From JAFGKM01 sp964408175 (GTDB lineage: Bacteria > Ratteibacteria > UBA8468 > B48-G9 > JAFGKM01): DNA of 5,604 nucleotides. Location: NCBI GenBank assembly GCA_964408175.1, contig CAYOYL010000010.1, forward strand, positions 1 through 5,604, given 5' to 3'. The notes below the pieces were generated by a model. The model did no database searches, had not been told where the DNA came from, and saw only the letters and a program-made list of their open reading frames with translations. This document shows positions 1 through 5,426 of the stretch, in pieces; positions within the stretch are counted from its first letter, which is position 1; every line of letters starts with the position of its first letter. The translations under genes and the position numbers were made by a program.

Positions 1-495
1 GTGGCGGTTGTTCCCACAGATACCGTTTACGGTCTGGTCTGCGACGGTCTGAACGAGGAAGCGAAAAAAAAGATTTTTAAGATAAAGGGAAGAAGTGAAG
101 AAAAACCTCTTATAGGTTTTGTAGATACAATAAAAAAGGTTCAGAGATTTGCGGAGATACCCGAAGAAAAGGTGCCTCTGATAAAAAGAGACTGGCCAGG
201 TAAAAAGACCTTTGTGCTAAAATCTAAAGAAACAATCTCTTATATGACAGCCGGAACAGGCACCATTGCCTTCAGAATACCCGACCACATCTTTTTACTG
301 AAACTTCTGAAGAGGTTTGACACCCTTGCCTCAACGAGCGCAAACATATCCGGGCAAAAGGCTCCATCATCTATTGAGGAGATACCCGACAAACTGAAAG
401 AAAAGGTGGACATCGTTATAGACGGCGGCATAACGCCGGGCATACCCTCCTCCATCATTGACCTCACAGGTAAAGACCCTATCAGATTAAGATAA
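1..495 (+). CDS. tsaC: Threonylcarbamoyl-AMP synthase, YrdC domain (5' truncated)
   Basis: YrdC/Sua5-family protein. The family makes threonylcarbamoyl-AMP from threonine, bicarbonate and ATP in the cytoplasm, the first step of t6A formation at position 37 of ANN-decoding tRNAs. The frame enters at the window edge inside the N-terminal motif PTDTVYGL (visible residues 5-12). It continues with the substrate-binding KGR...KP segment (29-36), a WPG motif (66-68), an RIPDH strand (92-96), the family signature STSANISG (111-118) and a C-terminal SIIDLTG (151-157). The first codon, gtg, could be read as a start, but family members have roughly 10-20 residues before PTDTVYGL, so the true start probably lies to the left. 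The protein ends just after the YrdC domain, with no C-terminal Sua5 domain, hence the short TsaC-type name. The related YciO subfamily cannot be fully excluded. Its sampled GC (about 42% at 361-420) resembles the rpiB-pab genes rather than the RM genes that follow. Confidence 0.85.
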   Translation: MAVVPTDTVYGLVCDGLNEEAKKKIFKIKGRSEEKPLIGFVDTIKKVQRFAEIPEEKVPLIKRDWPGKKTFVLKSKETISYMTAGTGTIAFRIPDHIFLLKLLKRFDTLASTSANISGQKAPSSIEEIPDKLKEKVDIVIDGGITPGIPSSIIDLTGKDPIRLR

Positions 496-511
496 ACCAG
501 TGCCCCGCTGA

Positions 512-544
512 TTGTCATTTTCCCCTTGTTTAATAGAATATAAT
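512..544 (+). promoter_or_regulatory. Probable promoter of the RM operon
   Basis: A sigma70-like promoter lies in the 105-bp gap before the methyltransferase. TTGTCA (512-517) is followed after 16 bp by TAGAAT (534-539). A perfect TATAAT (539-544) overlaps it but has a poor -35 at standard spacing. Either choice starts transcription at about 546-552, some 50 bases before the methyltransferase ATG. It would let the RM pair be transcribed independently of tsaC. No terminator is evident between tsaC and this promoter. Confidence 0.55.
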
Positions 545-559
545 CTGTTATTATAACAG
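545..559. promoter_or_regulatory. Perfect 7-bp dyad, possible operator of the RM operon
   Basis: CTGTTATTATAACAG is a perfect inverted repeat: CTGTTAT, one central T, then ATAACAG. It abuts the TATAAT at 539-544 and covers the expected transcription start, where a bound protein would block RNA polymerase. RM operons are often controlled from such sites by a controller (C) protein or by the methyltransferase itself. No C-protein gene is visible here and the methyltransferase has no evident extra helix-turn-helix domain, so the binding protein is unknown. A three-base-loop hairpin is possible, but no T-run follows, so a terminator is unlikely. Confidence 0.4.
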
Positions 560-600
560 TGGGCAGAGACCTTATTTTTCGATAGGTAGAAAGAATAATA

Positions 601-1419
601 ATGGAAACCACAAACCATAAAATTTACATTGGTGATGCTGAGACTGTACTAAAGAGACTGCCGGATAATTTTTTTCAGTTGATGGTAACCTCTCCACCTT
701 ACTGGAATGTAAGAGACTATGGACACAAAGGGCAGATTGGGCGTAATGATACCCTAAAGAAATACCTAAAAAAATTAAATAGAGTTTGGCAGGAGGTTGT
801 AAGGACATTATTACCTGATGGGAAAATTGCACTAAATATCGGCAATATCTATTATTCTGAACCGGATGAAAAAAGAAGGACTACCGCTAATCTGTCTCTT
901 TTAACATGGCAACAGTTGGACAATATAAAAAGTTTAAGATTTATGGGGACTATTTATTGGCAGAAAACAACATCAAGGGATGGTTCTGTCCTATTTGGAA
1001 GTTATCCTTATCCTTCAAATTTTATGATTTCAAATGCAGTGGAACCAATCCATATTTTTAGAAAAGTTGGCAAAAGAGAAGTCTCTAAGGAGACAAAAGA
1101 AAAATCAAAAGTGACCAAAGAAGACTTTAAAAAGTTCAGGGATGCCATCTGGAATGATATTAACGGGGTTGAAGATGAGCATTGTGCTGCCTATCCATGG
1201 GAATTGCCGGCAAGACTGATAAAAATGTTTTCTTACGTGGAAGATTGGATATTGGACCCTTTTCTCGGCAGTGGGACTACAATGAAAGCCGCAAAAGATT
1301 TGGGAAGGAATTCAGTAGGGATAGAGTTAAACCCAAAGTATTTAAAGAGAATTGAAGAAAAAGTGGGAGTTAAACAAAGCGATATGTTCAACAACTACAA
1401 GTTTGAGGTAATCAAATAG
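601..1419 (+). CDS. Type II DNA methyltransferase, beta-class amino-MTase (probably N4-cytosine)
   Basis: This is a 272-residue S-adenosylmethionine-dependent DNA methyltransferase that would protect the sites cut by the downstream nuclease. Catalytic motif IV is TSPPYW (residues 30-35), preceded by GDAETVLKRLP-like strand residues (11-21). Motif X-like sequence (YPWELPARLI, 198-207) and the AdoMet-binding motif I DPFLGSGTT (219-227) follow, then motif II GIELNPKYL (240-248). The order IV, variable region, X, I is that of the beta class. SPPY in place of the DPPY usual in adenine-N6 enzymes is typical of N4-cytosine methyltransferases. The variable stretch at about 85-195, rich in Lys and Glu at 157-180, is the likely target-recognition region. 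Start: ATG at 601, with only a weak AGGTAGA (584-590) 10 bases upstream. The length is normal and complete. It stops 4 bp before the nuclease gene, so the two are surely co-transcribed. Sampled GC is low (30% at 1021-1080). The modified base is inferred, not seen; N6-adenine is the alternative. Confidence 0.88.
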   Translation: METTNHKIYIGDAETVLKRLPDNFFQLMVTSPPYWNVRDYGHKGQIGRNDTLKKYLKKLNRVWQEVVRTLLPDGKIALNIGNIYYSEPDEKRRTTANLSLLTWQQLDNIKSLRFMGTIYWQKTTSRDGSVLFGSYPYPSNFMISNAVEPIHIFRKVGKREVSKETKEKSKVTKEDFKKFRDAIWNDINGVEDEHCAAYPWELPARLIKMFSYVEDWILDPFLGSGTTMKAAKDLGRNSVGIELNPKYLKRIEEKVGVKQSDMFNNYKFEVIK

Positions 1420-1423
1420 TATT

Positions 1424-2194
1424 ATGAATAAGAAAAATCTGGCGAGGTTAGGGTCAAGAACTGCAAAACGGGGTTTTAGAACCGAAAAAGATATCGTCAG
1501 GAAGTTTAATAACTGGAAGGATGATGAAGATGCTCAACAATGGCTTGATATTATGGGTTATGACCTGAAAAAAATTGAAAGAGTTAAAGCAATTATTATA
1601 ACAGGCAGTCATAAAACAGATGTTCAGGTTCAAATAACAATTTATTTCAATGAAACCATTGCTGTGGAAAACTTGTCTGTCAAATTGGTGAGCAATCCTC
1701 AAGGTTTTAATCAAGTAGACAAACGTTGGATTGATAAATATGTTGAGATGTGGGATATCCCTGAGAATATATCTGGGGCGTTAAAGCTATTTACTGGAGA
1801 AGTAAAACCGGAGAGGATGGATTTAAGAGATACGAGAAGAATGTTTTTGGATGAAATGGACATTCTGACTCAAAAACTCATAGTAGAGTTCTTTACTGAG
1901 AATAAAATTTTGATTGTTTCAGATATTTTAAAAGGCAGCGATGAGTTTCCTGTCAGTTGGATGATGGTTGTTTTAAAAAAGAAGAAAGAAAATCCTGAAT
2001 GGGTATTGAAACATATCAATTATGTTTTAAATGTTTTTGGTGGAGATGATGTAAGGGTTACAGATAGAGGTAGTCTTAAGATTGGGAAAATCACGATGCA
2101 GAGGAAAGGTGGAGATGCAGGCAGAGAAACTTCAAAAATGCTCCAATTCAAAATAAATCCAATGGAGTTATTTAATAAAAAAAGAGCAGATTAA
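1424..2194 (+). CDS. HinP1I-like type II restriction endonuclease (likely GCGC-specific)
   Basis: This 256-residue protein closely resembles, from memory, R.HinP1I (about 247 aa, cuts G^CGC as an MspI-like PD-(D/E)XK enzyme). Shared blocks include the N-terminal LGSRTAKRGF (9-18), FNNWK (28-32), MGYDL (44-48), KLVSN then GFNQ (87-97), EMW (108-110), FTGE (123-126), RRMF (138-141), SDILKG (166-171) and the C-terminal QRKGGD...GRET...MLQFKI (226-245). HinP1I's catalytic motif is reported as SD-X18-QXK. Here the same spacing gives T65-D66, 18 residues, S85-V86-K87, so the catalytic Gln has become Ser. F95 and Q97 in the GFNQ loop match HinP1I F91 and Q93, reported to contact DNA. No stop or frameshift is present, so the gene looks intact. 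The start at 1424 fits the homologue's N-terminus. The nearest SD-like GAGGT (1405-1409) is 14 bases upstream, so translation probably depends on coupling to the methyltransferase, which would keep nuclease levels low. Specificity for GCGC is inferred from homology. Confidence 0.9.
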   Translation: MNKKNLARLGSRTAKRGFRTEKDIVRKFNNWKDDEDAQQWLDIMGYDLKKIERVKAIIITGSHKTDVQVQITIYFNETIAVENLSVKLVSNPQGFNQVDKRWIDKYVEMWDIPENISGALKLFTGEVKPERMDLRDTRRMFLDEMDILTQKLIVEFFTENKILIVSDILKGSDEFPVSWMMVVLKKKKENPEWVLKHINYVLNVFGGDDVRVTDRGSLKIGKITMQRKGGDAGRETSKMLQFKINPMELFNKKRAD

Positions 2195-2223
2195 CATATT
2201 GTGCCAAGAAACAGATGGAAGGT

Positions 2224-2257
2224 AAGGGGGAGAAAATCCCCCTGTGTCCCCCTTTTT
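2224..2257 (+). terminator. Possible intrinsic terminator of the RM operon
   Basis: AAGGGGGA (2224-2231) is perfectly complementary to TCCCCCTT (2247-2254), giving an 8-bp GC-rich stem with a 15-base loop that runs into TTTTT (2253-2257). This fold could end transcription 30-60 bases after the nuclease stop. It competes with the two smaller hairpins of the same repeat. The T-run is short and partly inside the stem, so read-through into rpiB is plausible; no clear rpiB promoter was found in 2195-2292. Confidence 0.35.
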
Positions 2258-2267
2258 CAAAGGAGGG
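2224..2267. repeat. GC-rich hairpin repeat between the RM genes and rpiB
   Basis: This short element is built of G5, C5, C5 and G-rich blocks. GGGGGA (2226-2231) pairs with TCCCCC (2237-2242) around a 5-base loop. CCCCCTTT (2248-2255) pairs with AAAGGAGG (2259-2266) around TTC with one C-A mismatch. It resembles the interspersed 'ccccctttttcaaagg' repeats of many bacterial genomes, which leave a tell-tale CPPFSK peptide when read as protein; here the rpiB frame extended upstream reads IPLCPPFSKEG. Membership of a dispersed family is from memory, since only one copy lies in the window. It sits at the right junction of the RM module. Confidence 0.6.
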
Positions 2268-2280
2268 TGAGAGAGAATTT

Positions 2281-2286
2281 AAGGAG
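2281..2286 (+). promoter_or_regulatory. rpiB ribosome binding site
   Basis: AAGGAG lies 6 bases before the ATG at 2293. This decides the rpiB start: the in-frame ATG at 2215 has no comparable site and would add 26 residues encoded by the hairpin repeat. Confidence 0.85.
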
Positions 2287-2292
2287 AGAAAA

Positions 2293-2730
2293 ATGAGAGT
2301 GGGATTTGGAAGTGACCATGCAGGTTTTGAACTGAAGGAGTTTTTGAAAGAGAAAATCAAGGAAGAGGGATATGATGTTGTGGACTATGGAACAGATATA
2401 AAGAAGTCTGTTGACTATCCTGACTTTGCCGAGAAACTTGCAAGGGGTATTCAGAACAAAGAGATTGAATTTGGGGTACTTGTCTGCGGGACAGGTATAG
2501 GTATGAGTATTGTCGCAAACAGGTTTAAGGGTATCAGGGCGGCAAGGTGCTGCAGTATACAGGATGCAGTTCTGGCACGACAGCACAATGATGCCAATGT
2601 TTTAACTATGGGAGGCAGACTTCTCGGTAACGAACTCGCTCTTGAGATTACAAAGGCGTTTCTTGAAACACCCTTTTTGAAAGGAAGACACCTGAGAAGG
2701 GTGAACAAGATAAAAAGTCTGGACAAATGA
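2293..2730 (+). CDS. rpiB: Ribose-5-phosphate isomerase B
   Basis: A 145-residue RpiB of the LacA/RpiB family, which interconverts ribose-5-phosphate and ribulose-5-phosphate in the cytoplasmic pentose phosphate pathway. The N-terminal GSDHAGFELK (6-15) carries the phosphate/sugar-binding D8-H9. DYGT (31-34) and DYPDFA (41-46) follow. The active-site loop VCGTGIGMS (64-72) contains the catalytic base C65 and T67 at the positions known from E. coli RpiB. ARQHND (95-100) has H98, the ring-opening histidine, and ANVLTMGGR (101-109) completes the signature. Length is typical and every key residue is present. The start is set by the strong AAGGAG upstream; the longer frame reads through repeat DNA. 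Its TGA overlaps the pabB ATG (ATGA, 2727-2730), so pabB is translationally coupled to it. In many bacteria rpiB lies close to sua5/tsaC, which suggests the RM pair split an older neighbourhood. Related sugar-phosphate isomerases (LacA/B, allose-6-phosphate) are less likely given the biosynthetic setting. Confidence 0.95.
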   Translation: MRVGFGSDHAGFELKEFLKEKIKEEGYDVVDYGTDIKKSVDYPDFAEKLARGIQNKEIEFGVLVCGTGIGMSIVANRFKGIRAARCCSIQDAVLARQHNDANVLTMGGRLLGNELALEITKAFLETPFLKGRHLRRVNKIKSLDK

Positions 2731-4139
2731 AGGCGTTTATCGCTGAAAAGATTACTTTTATCCCACCTGAAAAACTCTTCCTGTCTTTGAGAGAAAAAGA
2801 GCATTTTGTATGGCTGGACACCTGTCTGTATAACAGCAGAGAAAAGTATTCAGTTATCGCCTTTGACCCATTTCTTGTTTTTGAGAGTAAGGGGCGGGAG
2901 ATAACAATTGACAGAGAGGGTGACAACAGTAAGTTCTTTGCTGACCCTTTTGAGGTTCTTGATGAATTATTAAAAAGGTACAGTTTTCCCCATCCCGGTT
3001 TCTTCTCTCCCGGTGCATTAGGATATTTTGGATATGACCTCGGGTGGCAGATTGAAAGACTTCCTGATATAGGCAGGGATAGCCTGAACATACCGGATAT
3101 ACACCTCGGATTTTACGACACAATAATACTTGTGGACCATAATGAAAAAAGCCTTCAGGTTATCTCTGTGAACCTTACGGGTGAGAAAGATAAGGACTTC
3201 AGGATGTCTTTCAGGAAGAAGGTTGACATAATTAAAAAGATATCCTCTGCTTCTCTCCAGAAACCGCCGATAAGAGAGGTGGCGGATATAAAAAAGATTT
3301 CCTCAAACATAACATACAAAGAATATATCAGGTCTGTTGAAAGGGTAAAAGACTACATAGCAAGCGGTGATGTCTACCAGATAAACTTCGCACAGAGGCT
3401 TGAGGCAGAGGGCTCATTTTCTCCGGAAGGGATATATCTGAAACTGCGGAAGGTTAACCCGACACCATATTCAGGATATCTTAATGCAGGTAATTTCCTG
3501 TTGCTGTCAAACTCTCCTGAACTCTTTTTGAAAAAAGATGGTAACAGAATAATAACAAAACCGATGAAAGGGACTATGCCCCGTGGCAGAAACAGGAGAC
3601 AGGACAGTACCTACAGAAAAGTTTTTTTGAAGTCAGAGAAGGACAAGGCGGAACTGGTGATGATAGTTGACCTTGAAAGGAACGACCTCGGAAGGGTATG
3701 TCGGTATGGAAGTGTCAGGGTAAAGAGGTTAAGACAGGTTGAGAGTTATAAGACGGTATTACAGACCACCTCTGTTATAGAAGGTATTTTAAAAAACGGA
3801 GTATCCACTGTTGACCTGCTTAGGGCGACATTCCCTGGAGGTTCTATCACAGGTGCCCCAAAGATAAGGGCGATGGAGGTCATAGAGGAACTGGAACCGG
3901 ATAAACGTGCTTTTTATACAGGGAGTATGGGCTATCTCGGTTTTAACGGCAACCTTGAACTTAATATAATTATCCGAACAATACTTTTAAAAGGAAACCG
4001 TTTATACTATCCTGTAGGTGGAGGTATCGTATGGGACAGTATTCCTGAAAAAGAATATGATGAGACAATGACAAAGGCAATGGCACTCTTTTTAACCCTT
4101 GCAAAACGGGGTCAACTCTTGACACTTGACAAAAAGTAG
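2727..4139 (+). CDS. pabB: Aminodeoxychorismate synthase component I
   Basis: A 470-residue chorismate-utilising enzyme that converts chorismate and ammonia to 4-amino-4-deoxychorismate, the first step of p-aminobenzoate synthesis for folate. An N-terminal anthranilate synthase-I-like region (about 1-170, with GALGYFGYDL at 96-105) precedes the chorismate-binding domain (about 195-460). That domain shows GDVYQINFAQ (214-223), SPELF (263-267), KPMKGTMPRG (278-287), MIVDLERNDLG (312-322), TFPGGSITGAPK (368-379) and YPVGGGIVWDS (428-438). K281 in the P-x-K-G-T motif is the lysine typical of PabB; anthranilate synthases usually have Ala there, which favours PabB over TrpE, as does the pabC neighbour. 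There is no fused glutaminase, so PabA must be encoded elsewhere. The start overlaps the rpiB stop and lacks a clear SD of its own, pointing to translational coupling. The last residues (462-469) are encoded by an interspersed repeat (4109-4131), so the C-terminal tail is probably not ancestral. Confidence 0.93.
   Translation: MKAFIAEKITFIPPEKLFLSLREKEHFVWLDTCLYNSREKYSVIAFDPFLVFESKGREITIDREGDNSKFFADPFEVLDELLKRYSFPHPGFFSPGALGYFGYDLGWQIERLPDIGRDSLNIPDIHLGFYDTIILVDHNEKSLQVISVNLTGEKDKDFRMSFRKKVDIIKKISSASLQKPPIREVADIKKISSNITYKEYIRSVERVKDYIASGDVYQINFAQRLEAEGSFSPEGIYLKLRKVNPTPYSGYLNAGNFLLLSNSPELFLKKDGNRIITKPMKGTMPRGRNRRQDSTYRKVFLKSEKDKAELVMIVDLERNDLGRVCRYGSVRVKRLRQVESYKTVLQTTSVIEGILKNGVSTVDLLRATFPGGSITGAPKIRAMEVIEELEPDKRAFYTGSMGYLGFNGNLELNIIIRTILLKGNRLYYPVGGGIVWDSIPEKEYDETMTKAMALFLTLAKRGQLLTLDKK
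4109..4131 (-). repeat. Interspersed 23-nt repeat, copy 1 (inside the end of pabB)
   Basis: Read on the minus strand, this segment matches 5414-5436 at 22 of 23 positions; only the eighth base differs (T here, A there). The shared core is GTCAAGAGTTGACCC. It has a heptad rhythm (TGTCAAG, TGTCAAG) ending in the dyad GTCAA-GAG-TTGAC. It encodes residues 462-469 of PabB. Confidence 0.7.
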
Positions 4140-4170
4140 CGATGCAGTTTGTTGCACAAAGGTTTAACAT

Positions 4171-5013
4171 ATGAAAAACTATTACATTTTTAACGGAAAA
4201 GAGGTTGAAGGAAAAGATATTGGCATAGAGAGACTCAAGCGTGGGTTCTTCTATGGTGACGGTGTTTTTGAAACACTGCATGCCGAAGATTACAATCTTT
4301 TCAGGTGGGATGACCACTGGCAGCGGATGTTGAAAGGTGCGGATGTCTGCAGACTGGAGGTTGATGTTGAAGGTGCAGAAATTAAGAACAAAATTCAGTA
4401 TACCCTTAAAAAACATAAACTCTCTGATGCGTATATAAGAGTGAATCTGTTCAGAAGACAGACAGACTCTTTTGACCCGAAAGATGAAAGGCGTTCACAC
4501 ATTCTGATACTTATTAAGAGGTATCATCCCTATCCTGATGAGTTCTATAAAAAGGGGCTCAGATGTGTCATCAGCAAAAAATACTTCAGGAATGAAAGGT
4601 CTCCACTTTCAAATGTAAAATCCTTCAACTATCTTGAAAACATTCTGGCACGGCTTGAGGCAAGACAACAGGGATGCGAGGACGCCATATTTCTCAATAC
4701 AAAAGGCTTCCTTACATCTGCCTCTGTCGCAAATCTTTTCTTCGTTAAAAAGGGGAGGGTCTATACACCTTCCATTGACTGTGGTATCCTACCGGGCATA
4801 ACGAGAAAGGTTGTATTAGAAATATGTAAAGAGAAGGGCATAAAAATAGTTGAAGGAAGGTTTCTTCCTGAAGACCTGAAGACAGCCGACGAGGTGTTTA
4901 TCACAAACACACTTATGGGTCTTCTGCCAGTAAGAGAGGTAAAAGGACTTTTCAAAGGTAAAAATTTTCCACTTGCCGGATTGTTAATATCTAAATTTAG
5001 AAGTGGTAGTTAG
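4171..5013 (+). CDS. pabC: Aminodeoxychorismate lyase, class IV PLP enzyme
   Basis: A 280-residue fold-type IV PLP protein that most likely cleaves 4-amino-4-deoxychorismate to p-aminobenzoate and pyruvate, using the product of the adjacent pabB. RGFFYGDGVFET (24-35) is the N-terminal signature. K150 in NVKSFNYLEN (148-157) is the expected Schiff-base lysine. SVANLFFV (185-192), TPSIDCGILPGITR (199-212) and EVFITNTLMGLLPV (241-254) follow; the last resembles lyases more than branched-chain aminotransferases. The PLP-facing Glu normally preceding the NLF motif (E in E. coli IlvE SEGAGENLF and PabC TECCAANLF) is Ser here (S183). AAAGG (4158-4162) precedes the ATG by 8 bases, and 31 bp separate it from pabB. 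Its TAG overlaps the stop of the convergent metallopeptidase gene, leaving no room for a terminator between them. Branched-chain or D-amino acid aminotransferase activity is the alternative by fold; the operon position favours PabC. Confidence 0.88.
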   Translation: MKNYYIFNGKEVEGKDIGIERLKRGFFYGDGVFETLHAEDYNLFRWDDHWQRMLKGADVCRLEVDVEGAEIKNKIQYTLKKHKLSDAYIRVNLFRRQTDSFDPKDERRSHILILIKRYHPYPDEFYKKGLRCVISKKYFRNERSPLSNVKSFNYLENILARLEARQQGCEDAIFLNTKGFLTSASVANLFFVKKGRVYTPSIDCGILPGITRKVVLEICKEKGIKIVEGRFLPEDLKTADEVFITNTLMGLLPVREVKGLFKGKNFPLAGLLISKFRSGS

Positions 5014-5348
5014 AGGGACATCTTGAGCAGGTCATCCTCATCCAGTCCAAGGTAGTGCCCTATCTCATGGAAGAGTACCTTTTCAATCCTTTTCTCCAGT
5101 TGCTCCCTTGTTCTGCATCCCCGTTCTATAGGTTTCTTGAAGAGGGTTATCTTGTCAGGCATAACAAATGAATAGCCGGGGTTTTTCCTTTTGGGATAGG
5201 GTATGCCGTGGTATAGACCGAGCAGGTTTGGGGACGTTCCTTCTTCCACAAAAAACTCCACATTTTCAATCTTCTCCTTTATAACAATGGGAAGGCTCTC
5301 ATGTTTTCTGGCAACGATTTCCTCAAACTCCTCTTTTGTTATCTCCAT
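5010..5348 (-). CDS. Minimal zincin-type metallopeptidase family protein
   Basis: A small (112-residue) protein of the metallopeptidase family with a minimal matrix-metalloprotease-like domain (formerly DUF1025, Pfam Zincin_1). The zinc motif HEIGHYLGLDED (94-105) supplies H94, E95 and H98 of HExxH, followed by G101 and D103. The N-terminus, EITKEEFEEIV (2-12), matches where family members normally begin, and GLYHGIP (44-50) and an ITLF strand (67-70) also fit. There is no signal peptide or membrane segment, so it is probably cytoplasmic; the substrate is unknown for the family. The start at 5348 has GAGGA (5355-5351) only 3 bases away. ATG 5357, three codons upstream, is the alternative but lacks an SD. 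The longest possible start at 5426 is unlikely because it lies in the -35 of the gene's own promoter. The gene converges on pabC and overlaps it by 4 bp (5010-5013). It is monocistronic within the window. Confidence 0.85.
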   Translation of the reverse strand: MEITKEEFEEIVARKHESLPIVIKEKIENVEFFVEEGTSPNLLGLYHGIPYPKRKNPGYSFVMPDKITLFKKPIERGCRTREQLEKRIEKVLFHEIGHYLGLDEDDLLKMSL

Positions 5349-5369
5349 AGTCCTCATTTCACAAGCATT

Positions 5370-5387
5370 GTGGGAAAGGTTTCCCAC
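5370..5387. promoter_or_regulatory. Perfect 18-bp palindrome in the metallopeptidase leader, possible operator
   Basis: GTGGGAAAGGTTTCCCAC consists of perfect 8-base arms (GTGGGAAA and TTTCCCAC) around a 2-base centre. It lies between the predicted leftward transcription start (about 5391) and the metallopeptidase ATG (5348). The two-base centre is too tight for a full hairpin, so a dimeric DNA-binding protein is the simpler reading. The half-site contains GTGGG, the core of MraZ-type boxes, but those are direct rather than inverted repeats, so no regulator is named. Confidence 0.45.
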
Positions 5388-5397
5388 GTATGTCAAA

Positions 5398-5426
5398 AGT
5401 ATAATGAAAACCCTGTCAAGAGTCAA
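5398..5426 (-). promoter_or_regulatory. Promoter of the metallopeptidase gene
   Basis: On the minus strand, TTGACT (5426-5421) and TATACT (5403-5398) are separated by exactly 17 bp, close to the sigma70 consensus. Transcription would start near 5391, giving a leader of about 43 bases that contains the 18-bp palindrome. The -35 lies inside copy 2 of the interspersed repeat. Confidence 0.65.

Noticed and set aside
545..559. Dyad as an intrinsic terminator of tsaC
   Set aside because: The stem is AT-rich and followed by TGGGC rather than a T-run; its position at the -10 fits an operator better.
2215..2292. Upstream in-frame ATG extending rpiB by 26 codons
   Set aside because: The extension is repeat DNA, lacks a good ribosome binding site, and precedes the normal RpiB N-terminus; AAGGAG at 2281-2286 fits the start at 2293.
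2451..3123. Several minus-strand open frames opposite rpiB and pabB
   Set aside because: They mirror well-conserved coding sequence, show no family motifs and have no convincing ribosome binding sites.
5349..5426. Longer start of the metallopeptidase gene at 5426
   Set aside because: The extra 26 codons cover the 18-bp palindrome and the predicted promoter, and the family begins at the EITKEEFEE segment.
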